In this document: piece by piece, positions 22,512-32,572 of the stretch
How the letters are laid out: every line of letters starts with the position of its first letter
Position numbering within the stretch: the first letter of the stretch is position 1
Assembly: GCF_009730915.1 (NCBI RefSeq)
Contig: NC_052481.1
Coordinates: 22,394,233-22,458,232 of the forward strand
Length of the DNA stretch: 64,000 nt
Source: Dioscorea cayenensis subsp. rotundata
Taxonomy: Eukaryota > Streptophyta > Magnoliopsida > Dioscoreales > Dioscoreaceae
Direction: 5' to 3'
The notes under the pieces: generated by a model
The model's database searches: none
Told to the model about the DNA's origin: nothing
Seen by the model: only the letters and a program-made list of their open reading frames with translations
Position numbers and translations under genes: made by a program

Positions 22512-23511
22512 NNNNNNNNNNNNNNNNNNNNNNNNNNNNNNNNNNNNNNNNNNNNNNNNNNNNNNNNNNNNNNNNNNNNNNNNNNNNNNNNNNNNNNNNN
22601 NNNNNNNNNNNNNNNNNNNNNNNNNNNNNNNNNNNNNNNNNNNNNNNNNNNNNNNNNNNNNNNNNNNNNNNNNNNNNNNNNNNNNNNNNNNNNNNNNNNN
22701 NNNNNNNNNNNNNNNNNNNNNNNNNNNNNNNNNNNNNNNNNNNNNNNNNNNNNNNNNNNNNNNNNNNNNNNNNNNNNNNNNNNNNNNNNNNNNNNNNNNN
22801 NNNNNNNNNNNNNNNNNNNNNNNNNNNNNNNNNNNNNNNNNNNNNNNNNNNNNNNNNNNNNNNNNNNNNNNNNNNNNNNNNNNNNNNNNNNNNNNNNNNN
22901 NNNNNNNNNNNNNNNNNNNNNNNNNNNNNNNNNNNNNNNNNNNNNNNNNNNNNNNNNNNNNNNNNNNNNNNNNNNNNNNNNNNNNNNNNNNNNNNNNNNN
23001 NNNNNNNNNNNNNNNNNNNNNNNNNNNNNNNNNNNNNNNNNNNNNNNNNNNNNNNNNNNNNNNNNNNNNNNNNNNNNNNNNNNNNNNNNNNNNNNNNNNN
23101 NNNNNNNNNNNNNNNNNNNNNNNNNNNNNNNNNNNNNNNNNNNNNNNNNNNNNNNNNNNNNNNNNNNNNNNNNNNNNNNNNNNNNNNNNNNNNNNNNNNN
23201 NNNNNNNNNNNNNNNNNNNNNNNNNNNNNNNNNNNNNNNNNNNNNNNNNNNNNNNNNNNNNNNNNNNNNNNNNNNNNNNNNNNNNNNNNNNNNNNNNNNN
23301 NNNNNNNNNNNNNNNNNNNNNNNNNNNNNNNNNNNNNNNNNNNNNNNNNNNNNNNNNNNNNNNNNNNNNNNNNNNNNNNNNNNNNNNNNNNNNNNNNNNN
23401 NNNNNNNNNNNNNNNNNNNNNNNNNNNNNNNNNNNNNNNNNNNNNNNNNNNNNNNNNNNNNNNNNNNNNNNNNNNNNNNNNNNNNNNNNNNNNNNNNNNN
23501 NNNNNNNNNNN
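22512..23511. other. Assembly gap, exactly 1,000 N
   Basis: Second round-length N-run. The right edge opens straight into a GC-rich minisatellite, so the gap probably reflects a tandem repeat that could not be assembled. Confidence 0.99.
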
Positions 23512-23745
23512 GCGACTGCGAGGCGTCTCGGAGGCGATCGCGGCGCGTTTGGCAGGGCGATCGGAGGCGATCGGGCGGCGATCAAAGGCGATCGGAGGCG
23601 CCCTGGAGGCGACTCGAGCAGGCGATCGGAGGTGTTTCGAGGCGACCGGAGGCGACTGGAGGCGACTGGAGGCGTCTGGAGGCGACTGGTGGTGACTGGC
23701 GGCGACTGGAGGTGTCTAGAGGCGGCCGAAGGCGACTGGAGGCGA
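23512..23745. repeat. GC-rich minisatellite, core about ggaggcgactgg
   Basis: About 20 loosely ordered repeats of a 9-12 bp core (ggcgac, ggcgat, ggcgtc variants) in otherwise AT-rich surroundings. It abuts the N-gap, so its full length is unknown. It lies just inside the transposon-like end at 23829. Reading frames through it give Arg/Gly/Trp-rich peptides and are not believed to be genes. Confidence 0.85.
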
Positions 23746-23773
23746 AATTTGTAATGTTTCCTATGTAATATTG

Positions 23774-23829
23774 AATTTCATAGGAATGAACACCATTCCT
23801 ATGAAATTTGGTGCCATCCAAACAGGGCC
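23774..23829 (+). mobile_element. Right end of a PIF/Harbinger-like (Tourist-type) DNA element
   Basis: Ends in ccatccaaacagggcc followed by tta, that is, a terminal GGCCCTGTTTGGATGG on the other strand with a possible TTA target duplication. A hairpin with 15-bp arms (23774-23788 and 23794-23808) sits just inside the end. The partner end is not visible and probably lies in the N-gap. Superfamily assignment is an inference from the terminal bases. Confidence 0.45.
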
Positions 23830-23831
23830 TT

Positions 23832-24507
23832 AATGGAAAATAAATAGTTATGGTTTATTTATTTTTATTTTTTGTTTTTATTAACCCCATTTATAATGTA
23901 TATATGATGGAGTCGGATGGACCATGGTACTACTGGTTTTAAATTAAAAATTAATTATATATCTCGTTTATTTTGATGCAAAATTTTTTTGTATATATAC
24001 CCTTGAACTTATCAATATTTTCGGGACTATCTCATTTATTAAGTACTCCCTCCGTTTTTTTATTTGTCGTATATCCATTTTTCTGTGATTTATCTAAAAT
24101 CAAGAAACATTTATTATTATTATTTTTAAATTAATTTTAACACTTTATTCAATTCTCTTTTTAAAATTAAATATGGGTGAGAAATGTAAAAATACTATAA
24201 ATAATTTTGGAAATATAACTATTTTTTTATAGAATTTTACGAAATAACTAAATTTTTTGGTATATGAAATTCAGTTTAACCATGACAGATTAAAAAGAAC
24301 GGAGGGAGTAGTTTCCAATTTTGATTGAGTAATGGAAAATAAATATTTATGGTTTTTTTTATTTTTTTTTTTTTTATTTTATGTTTTAACCCCCTTTATA
24401 ATGTATATGATAGATCATGGTACTGTTGGTTTTAAATTAAAAATTAAGTATATATCGTTTATTTTGGTGCAATGTTTTTTATTTATATACCCTTGAACTT
24501 ATCAATA
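23832..24507. repeat. Direct duplication of about 180 bp flanking a MITE
   Basis: 23832-24017 (from aatggaaaataaata to cccttgaacttatcaat) is repeated at 24331-24507 with moderate divergence. The Stowaway-like element lies between the two copies. Confidence 0.8.
24046..24308. mobile_element. Stowaway-like MITE with TA target duplication
   Basis: Terminal inverted repeats ctccctccgtt and aacggagggag, directly flanked by TA on both sides; about 263 bp, AT-rich inside, no coding capacity. These are the hallmarks of Tc1/mariner-derived Stowaway elements of plants. The element looks complete. Confidence 0.82.
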
Positions 24508-24789
24508 CTAGGCATTTCCCCCCGGCTGGTGATTTTAAAATTTTGTGAGGATCATATATAAAATAATATAATTAAACAACTCATAAATCATTTTATACCT
24601 TGATTTTAAAAATCTCATGGAGATTTATTAGATAAATAATTAGGTGTAATTAATGTTTTTTAATTATTAATATTATAAGTAATATAAATAAAAATTTAAA
24701 TATTATTAAAAAAAAATTAAATTATTCCTTGAAATACTCTGAAGTAGATTATAGATCTACTTTATTAGTATGTATAGATGTATAGATTA

Positions 24790-24828
<39 letters not shown>

Positions 24829-24832
24829 GTAT

Positions 24833-24865
<33 letters not shown>

Positions 24866-27800
24866 AAAGAAGTGTATATCAATGGAATGTCCAGAAAAAA
24901 CATAACTTCTATCTAATCAAATTAATCTTCAGAAACAATATCCTTCAAAACTTATTGGTAATTTAGTTATTCATTCAATTAAATTATTTGAGTGTTCTAA
25001 AATAAAATATCTCTTTTAAATATATATATATATATATTTCAAATATATGTCTTAATATTCGTACAAATCCTATTAAAATATTTAAATATTCATTTATTAT
25101 TTTAAAGTCAACAAATTTTGTTGAGATTAAATAACACCGATTAATAAAAAAAATAAATATTAATCTATTAACTTAGGGTGTAACATCGTGTGTATAAAAT
25201 ATGAAAATTTATAAATATATAAAATTGATTATCTAGAAAAAAAATAATTTCTATGAAAACATATTAATCTTACCTAAAAATATCCTAAGTAAATGATCTT
25301 ACAAATATAAAAAGTGGGTAATTTAGTGAAGAGTTTCCTACTTCCAACCCCTATTTTTCCAAGAGAGTAAATTAATTTATTATAGTTATTTTTAATATGC
25401 ATAGTTTAAAAATATTTATTTTATTTTATTTTCGTTTACCGTAAAAACTCTATTTATTTCTTAGTTAAATGTTGAGTTAGGGAGGAGCTTCCAACCGAGC
25501 AAGTATATTACTATATTAAACATATTATTATATAAATTATTTTACAATGTTTTATTTGGTTTTATATGTTTAATTGGCTTCTTAAAGAATTAGGAAACTT
25601 TATTTGTTTTATTTATTTTTTTCTATTTTTTTCTTAGTTGAACTTCTAATTTGATATTAAAAAAAAGAGTTGAGAGGTTCGCAACTCTTACTCAGAAGAC
25701 TCATTTTCATGTTTTATAAATTATTTAATATTTCTGAAACATATCACTATTTGAGAAAAGATTCCAAGAAATTTCAAGATAAAACATATTACTTCATTTA
25801 TTTTTCCCCATTTTTACCCTTTAAACCTCTAACATTTGAAAACTTCATTTGTTTCCACAGAAATCATATTTTATTATCTTATAGATTTTAATTCAAAGCA
25901 TATCACTTTATTTTATTTTTATTTTTTTTCTTTAATCACAGGTGAAATTCCATTTGATTTATGAATTATTTAAGCCATTTAAAGTTAAGAATTTCTTCCA
26001 ACCTTTCAAACAGTTAGTTGATCAATTGATAGTCATCATGGTATCTGGTGTAATGTTATGTATGTATATATGTATGAACACATGGCTAAGATATACTGGT
26101 AATTATTTTTTAATTCAAAGAATAATTGAATTATTTTAAAAAATATCTCCTCTAAAAATATTGTATAAATATTTACAACATTATACTACCACTATGATTG
26201 CTTGAACATTAATGCCATTTACTTTTATATAAAAGGTCAAAAATTTGATTCTCTTTTAAAATATATTTGAGTAATTAGGGTGTTTATGAGCCAGTTTGTT
26301 AACATGAAAAAAAAAATTATGGCATTATAATACTTAACGTAGAGGGAAATAAGCTCACTATGATGCACTACTCCACTTATTTTTTCAAATTTACCAAGTA
26401 AACTTAGTAAGATTTAAATGGTTCTTCAATTATTTTCAAAAGTAAAGAAGAAATTGATTGGAAAAGGAATTATATTAAAATAAATTATAAAAATAACATA
26501 CAACTATTTTTTTATATTATATTTAGATTGGCAGATATAAGAAAAAGAGGAATATTAACGCATTTTATTCAGAATTTCTGTTATTGTTTAGAACAATATA
26601 TGGATATATATAATATACCAATTTCTTTCTTCTTGTTTTTCGGGGAATTAATTTAATTGTTGAGAAAAAATTAAATAATTTTTTTATTTTGATAAAAGCA
26701 CAAATGACAAAAACTAAGAGTGAAGGGAATGAAATGGATTTGGATCCATTTGAAAAGTAATTGTTATTCAAATGGGCTTTTTTTTCTGATATTCAAATGG
26801 GCTTTAACCTTTATATTACAAACGAAAGGCTAGCACTCTCCCAAAATTAAGAGTTTTTCTGTTTTTTTATTTATTTATTTTTTGTTTTTTTGTGATAACT
26901 AAGAGTTTTCTGTTCCGTGATGAATGCGAATTTGATTCATTCACTTATTATTAATAGAAAATTTTCTATATATACATTAATATATAATTCATTTGATTTA
27001 TAGAATTTTAAAAGAAAACACAGCATATTTTTTTTAAAGTTGAAATATGTGATCTTCACACATTTTATAATAGGAGAGTTGATGTTTTATTTATTTTTAA
27101 TTTAAAAAATTGAAGGTTTAAATCTATAAAAATCAATATTTCAATTACTTCTAGCTAAAAATCGATGTTTAAATCTATGCCATGTCTATTTTTTTTTTGT
27201 TTTTAAATTGTAATTCTCACATTTAATTTAAGGGTTTCATATTAATGCAAGGCATCAATATTTTTACTTTGTTTTATTTTATTTTTTTAATAAAATTGAC
27301 AAGTTACATATTTAGAATGAAATTTAATTGTTTGTCTTGTGCGCACTCACCTGACAAATGTAAGGATTAGATAGGAAGCTCGCTTTGCTCCCATAGCTGG
27401 GGATCCATATTAGCACTATTTCATTTGTCGTGATTTGAACATTGAAGAATAAAAATCTTCATAAAATACTTTTTGTAACATAGTCAATACTATTAAACGA
27501 AAGATTCTTTGGTGGGATATCAAGGGTGTAAAAATATTAATTATAATTTTTAATTCATAATTTTGTTGTTTGGTTGTGTTACACAAATAAGCTTTATATC
27601 ATTTTTTTATGTAAATTATTAATATGGTATAAATATGCATGCTATTAACATGACTTTATACATGATTTTGCTGTGATTGTGCACGTTTATCAAATATATA
27701 TATATATATATAATATAACTTTAAAGAACCGAATCAAGCATCCAAAACATATTAGAGTTTCACAAAACTCTCAAATATTAAACCAATATGATAATTCACG

Positions 27801-28162
27801 AAAAATAAAAATTTATAAATATATGAATACAAAATACTAATTTTATAAATATGTATATATAATTAATAATATTAATAGTAACAGTCTCTAGTCTCTGAAT
27901 CAGCATCACCACAGCCACATCCCGGAGCTCGGGTATATCCAACACGTGGCATCATTCTACTGGCTTTTCCAAAGCAAATGTGATACAGTGGGTTACCACT
28001 ACATTGCTCACGCTAAATTAGAACGTGCCACGCAACCATTTCAAAGTGAGCTAATGTAGTCCCGCGAGACAACCTACCAATTTTTAAACATAAAAACTAC
28101 TATTCTTGCGCTTCTTCACTGCCATCATCGTCTTCTTCTTCTTCTTCTTGGCCCTCCCGCGC
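24310..28162. other. AT-rich intergenic DNA upstream of the SUVH gene
   Basis: After the repeat copy at 24331-24507 the region is low-complexity AT-rich DNA: (ATT)n at about 24786-24830, (TG)n/(TA)n at 24836-24862 and several (TA)n runs. A short direct repeat of attcaaatgggcttt lies near 26766-26804. No gene is supported. The last 200 bp hold the SUVH promoter and 5' untranslated region. Confidence 0.6.
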
Positions 28163-28252
28163 ATGGACTCCTCCGAGCTCGACCTCGCCGTCAATGGCGA
28201 CCACAAACCCCAGCTCCCTTCCAAGAGATCTCTTCTTCCCCCATTGCCCTAA
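28163..28252 (+). other. Upstream ATG frame overlapping the SUVH start
   Basis: A 29-codon frame begins 31 bases before the chosen SUVH ATG and overlaps it in another phase. Its ATG has the better context (G at -3 and +4). Either a regulatory upstream ORF, or the true N-terminus displaced by another indel. Confidence 0.4.
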
Positions 28253-29889
28253 TGAAGACGAAGGTGATGAGGTTCTCTTCTCTGAGTACCTGTCTTCCGT
28301 TTCTTCATCCCTTGACCTCATCCCCGCCCCTAGCAAGCGGTCTCGCTCCGATGAGATGGTGCGAGTCTCATCTTCCGATGATGCTTTTTATAGGAGCTTG
28401 GTTCGCCGGACTCGCATCACTTACGACTCCCTCCGGTCTCTAATCGCGGCTGAGGAACGCCGGCTCACCCCTGGCCATCGTCGCCGCGCTGATCTGGTCG
28501 CTGGAGCGAAGATGAAGCGCCTTGGTCTGTGGCTTCACCGAGATAAACGGATTATCGGTTCCATCCCCGGCGTTAGCGTCGGCGATGTCTTCTTTTACCG
28601 CGTTGAGATGATGACCGTCGCCGTTCATGGGCATATTCAGGCCGGGATTGACTATGTGTGCCCTCGTGGAGGTAATGGCTGCTTTCCGATTGCCACTAGC
28701 GTCGTCCTCTCCGGTGGCTACGAGGACGATGACGACCAGGGCGATGTCATCATCTACTCCGGCAGCGGTGGTCGCAAGAAGAACGACGTCTCCACTACTG
28801 CTCCACAGAGCCTCAGCCGTGGCAACCTCGCACTGGAGAAGAGCAAGGAGTTTGGCATCGAGCTCCGCGTCATTCGCGGCTTCACCTTCGATCGGAGCCC
28901 CAGTGGCCGGGTGTACGTCTACGACGGGCTCTACAAGGTCATCGATTCATGGCCGGACGCCGGCAAGTCAGGGTTCGGGGTTTACAAGTTCAAACTTCTC
29001 CGGATTGAGGGGCAAGAACCAATGGGCAGCGTCGTCCTTCAATTGGCCATGGATCTCAAGACCAAGATCTTGAAATCCAGTCCCAGTGGTTATCTCTGCC
29101 AGGATATCTCCAATGGTCAAGAGCGATATCCCATTTCGCTCTTCAATGACATTGACAACGATAAGGAGCCATTGCTGTTCGAGTATGTATGCAAACCAGA
29201 GTACCCATCCATTGTCTTCCAAGAAACCATGGAGATGAAAAGAAGAAATGGCTGCAGATGTGTTGAGAATTGCTGTGCGAGTTGTGCTTGCATTAAGAGG
29301 AATGGGGGTGAGTCCGCTTATGATGGAAATGGCCTTCTCTTGAGGGGAAAGCCATTGGTATATGAGTGTGGAACTTCTTGCCGGTGCCCACCTAGCTGCC
29401 CCAATAGAGTGAGCCAGAAGGGGCTCAGGCATCAGCTGGAGGTTTTCCGGTCAAAGGAAACAGGATGGGGTGTTCGATCATTGGATGTGATTCGTGCAGG
29501 AGAATTCATCTGTGAGTTCACTGGGAAAGTTCGCACTGAGGATCAATTGGAGGCTGTTATGAGGAATGGTGGCAGTCTAGTGTATCCGAGCTTGTTTCCG
29601 GGCGAGGTGGAGGGAATGGGGAGACATTTCTGATGTTGTTGGAGATTACAAACCCCATGGTTTCTCTTCTTACATGAAATTGAGCTTTGCAGTGGATGTA
29701 ACAAGGAAGAGGAATGTGGCTTGCTACTTGAGCCACAGTACCAGGCCCAATGTTTTTGTGCAGATGGTGCTGCATGATCACTACAATGAGATGTTTCCTC
29801 ATCTCATGGTCTTTGCAATGGAGAACATCCCTCCACTCAGGGAGCTCAGCATTGATTATGGCATTGAGATGGATAATTTTGTGGACTGA
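28194..29889 (+). CDS. SUVH2/SUVH9-type SRA-SET protein, reading frame broken once
   Basis: Related to Arabidopsis SUVH2/SUVH9, catalytically weak SET proteins that bind methylated DNA through the SRA domain and help recruit RNA polymerase V in RNA-directed DNA methylation. No introns, as usual in the family. SRA (YDG) domain about residues 119-272, with YEDDDDQGD near 176-184 and VYVYDGLY at 240-247; Cys-rich pre-SET about 340-415; SET starts near 416. The frame runs to a stop at 29633 after residue 479, but homology leaves it near residue 470: one base around 29604 looks extra. From 29605 the next frame gives 94 residues completing the SET (WREWGDIS, YLSHSTRPN, LRELSIDYG). There is no post-SET Cys cluster, as in SUVH2/9. 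Sequencing error or a recent null allele. Confidence 0.85.
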
Positions 29890-30055
29890 TGATCAATGTC
29901 ACTAGCATCGATCTTTTTGGTGGTTTGTCGGTAATCTTCTGACTTTTCTGTGATGCAGTTTGATCGTTGTTTCTGATAATTTTCTTTATTTGTCACCTTT
30001 AAAGCATGCACTAAATGCATGAGGTTCTATATGATGCTCAGTTCTTGATTTATTT

Positions 30056-30700
30056 ATGGCTTGTTTATGATGCTGTTTGATATTTGTCCCAATTACTATG
30101 TTTATCTCCACTAAGGCACAAACCCAAGGCAAAATGCTCTGGTTTTCTATATTTTTTGCTTAATTAGGATAAATTCTGGAGTCTTTATGATGCTCAGTTC
30201 TTGCTTCATAGAGTAAGCATTGTCCTGTGTATGGAACCGCCCTATGCACTAAACCTACAATAGCTTTAAAGTCATGACTTGTTTGTGATGCTGTTTAATA
30301 TTTGTCCCACTTTCTGTTTTTATCTCCATTAAAGCATAAACTTAAGGCATAAAGCTTTGCTTCTATATTTTGCCTTATTAGGATGAATTTTTGGAATCTT
30401 TATGACGTATAGGTGTTCTTGCTTCATAGGTAGAAACACAGCCTGTTGCATGGAACTGGTTTTTTTATTGTGATAGCCTAATCTTAACTGTCCCACGTAT
30501 AACACATCTATTGTGGTGTTCCTCGGACCTTTGCTTTGCGTTAATGACTTATTTGGGCTACTGTTTGATGTGTTCCTTTATTTTTTTGGGTTCGTCTCCA
30601 GTGGTGGAGATATTCCAAAGGCATGAAGCTTTGTTTTGTGATGTTTTTCATTAGGATAAACTTCTGGGTTACGTAATGTAGATAAGGACTACTCCATACA
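30056..30700. repeat. Three imperfect tandem repeats, about 220-270 bp, behind the SUVH gene
   Basis: Blocks starting near 30056, 30273 and 30543 each read in order: atggcttgtttatgatgctg-like, a tttgtccc-like element, tatctccayta, gcaaggcat-like, gctttgcttcta-like and attaggataaa. Divergence between copies is considerable. They lie in or just past the 3' untranslated region. Confidence 0.7.
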
Positions 30701-32021
30701 CTTCTTTTATTGTTCTTCTTTGAACCGGAACACACTCATTTAGGGAACTTTTTTTCCCGTGTCCCAATTTTTGTATTGTCATTTAGTATGGAGTCAAAAT
30801 GCTGTAAGGGATTTTTTAGCTGCTTCACACTGAATTTCACATTGTAAAGAAAACCATTCTTCCTCTTTATTGGAATAGAAATGATTCTCTGTATTTCACA
30901 TTACAAATAGCATATCTTTCTGATTATAGTCATATATGAGATGATGAGGTGCATGGTGAAAGCTTTCTAATTTTTTTCCCCATATTAACTAGTTTGTTTC
31001 ATGTAGCTATCTAGTTTCTTTGTATATGCTTTCTTGTTTGTTTCATGTTGATATCTTGTTTTATTGTTTTGCACATTGTTTAATTCAACTTCACACACAC
31101 ACACATGCTCATTTTCTGAACTTGTGTCCTAATTGATGCTTAATTTTGCTGCCTTGATAAACCCAGAGCAAGGCTTTGAATTAAACCTCATCTCTTCATC
31201 ATCAGAACCTTAAGTTTGATGAAACTGTACTTTTCTCTTTCTCATTGGATTTTCCCCATATTCATTTCATACTCCAAACAATCTTAAGTTCTTGATACAT
31301 TATTCAGGATCTAGTGTTGGTGTTTGCAGTTGTAGAATTATGGCATGGAAAATTAATTCTGATAATAATGATATGTTCTTTTATTGCTTCAGATGCGAGA
31401 ATGAAATGAAAGTATAATGACTACTACATCATCTGCTGGTACAGCTGGTAAGTGCTTTATCATGATTTTGTTGTCTGTTATATAAGCTAGTAAGTTTTTG
31501 AAACTTGAAATAGCTTTTGTAAATACATGCTGATGTGAAAATGTTCTGGTAAAACAGAAGAGCTATTACTATCTTGTCCATTACATATGATCATGTTCAT
31601 ATTTGTTTACATAGATGATATATTTACATGAACTTTTAAATGGTGTTCACACTGTTATGTTTTCCCCTGTTTCCAAAATACTTGTTAATTTAGAAAACTC
31701 AAGTTTGTACTTTTGGAAATTGTTAAAGAAGGAAAATAGTTATCCCTGTAAGGATGTTTTTAGTCTGAACCAGAAATAGCATTGGTTTTTATTGCTTGTA
31801 ATCATGTGAACTAAGAGTTCTGGTGATCATGACATCTATTTAATCACTCTTGCTTTCTCAACATTTTCATGGTTTCTAGTTAAAATAAATATACATATGT
31901 ATTGGTGTGTATGAATGTGTATGCATCTAACTGAGGTTGGGTTAAGTATGTGGGGCAAAAGTTGGGTTAAAACTAGGCTGAACATACAAATAATAGCTCT
32001 AAACAAAAATAATATTGTACT

Positions 32022-32123
32022 AATGACCTTTTGGTCTATTGATACCGAGTCTCGTATTAACTTTTCTGACTTTCTTTGAATAGAGGGTGTTTGTTGCCTT
32101 CTTGTAATTAAAAAAAAAAAAAA
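32022..32123 (+). mobile_element. Short SINE-like element with A-tail
   Basis: The start aatgaccttttggtctattg matches the head of the complete SINE (aacgaccttcgggtctattg), and it ends in a run of 13 A. The middle is deleted or diverged. Confidence 0.5.
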
Positions 32124-32332
32124 CCTCATTGTCAATAGTGGGAAGCAGCTAGTTTCAAACCAAGGAAAATTGTTTCTCTGGTTTGTACTCTTCAGCTTCC
32201 TAGTCTTTTTTTATTAATCTTGCGATGGATAGTATGTACTATGTAGTAATATTTAATATTTATATACCCTTACAATAAATTATTTTTCAAAGGTAATTAA
32301 TTATATGTTGTTATCTTTGTATATTCATGTAC

Positions 32333-32572
32333 TCCTCCATTCTTTTTTATCTGTCACAAATCCATTTTTTTTATTTGTTATTTTCTAACATCAAGAAACA
32401 TTTTTTATTTTTATTTTTTTAAAATTAAATAAGAAAGAAATGTGAAGATATAAATTAAGGATAATTTTAAAAAGATAACAAATTTTTTTATAAAATTTTG
32501 TGAAATAATTAAGTTTCTTCGTGAGATTTCAGTTAACCACAATAAAATAAAATAAAAATGTTGGGAGTAAGA
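32333..32572. mobile_element. Degenerate Stowaway-like MITE
   Basis: Begins tactcctccattctttttta and ends gttgggagtaa, with inner sequence (acatcaagaaacatttt) shared with the MITE at 24046-24308. The terminal repeats are worn. Confidence 0.55.

Noticed and set aside
23512-23745. Possible CRISPR-like array
   Set aside because: Repeats are 9-12 bp and contiguous without unique spacers, in a plant nuclear context; a minisatellite.
22350-23768. Long open frames of 400-472 codons across the second gap
   Set aside because: Mostly N, with low-complexity Lys/Glu or Arg/Trp-rich ends from A-rich DNA and the minisatellite.
28100-28336. Minus-strand 78-codon acidic frame
   Set aside because: Shadow of the SUVH 5' end, created by a ctt-rich stretch; no homology pattern.
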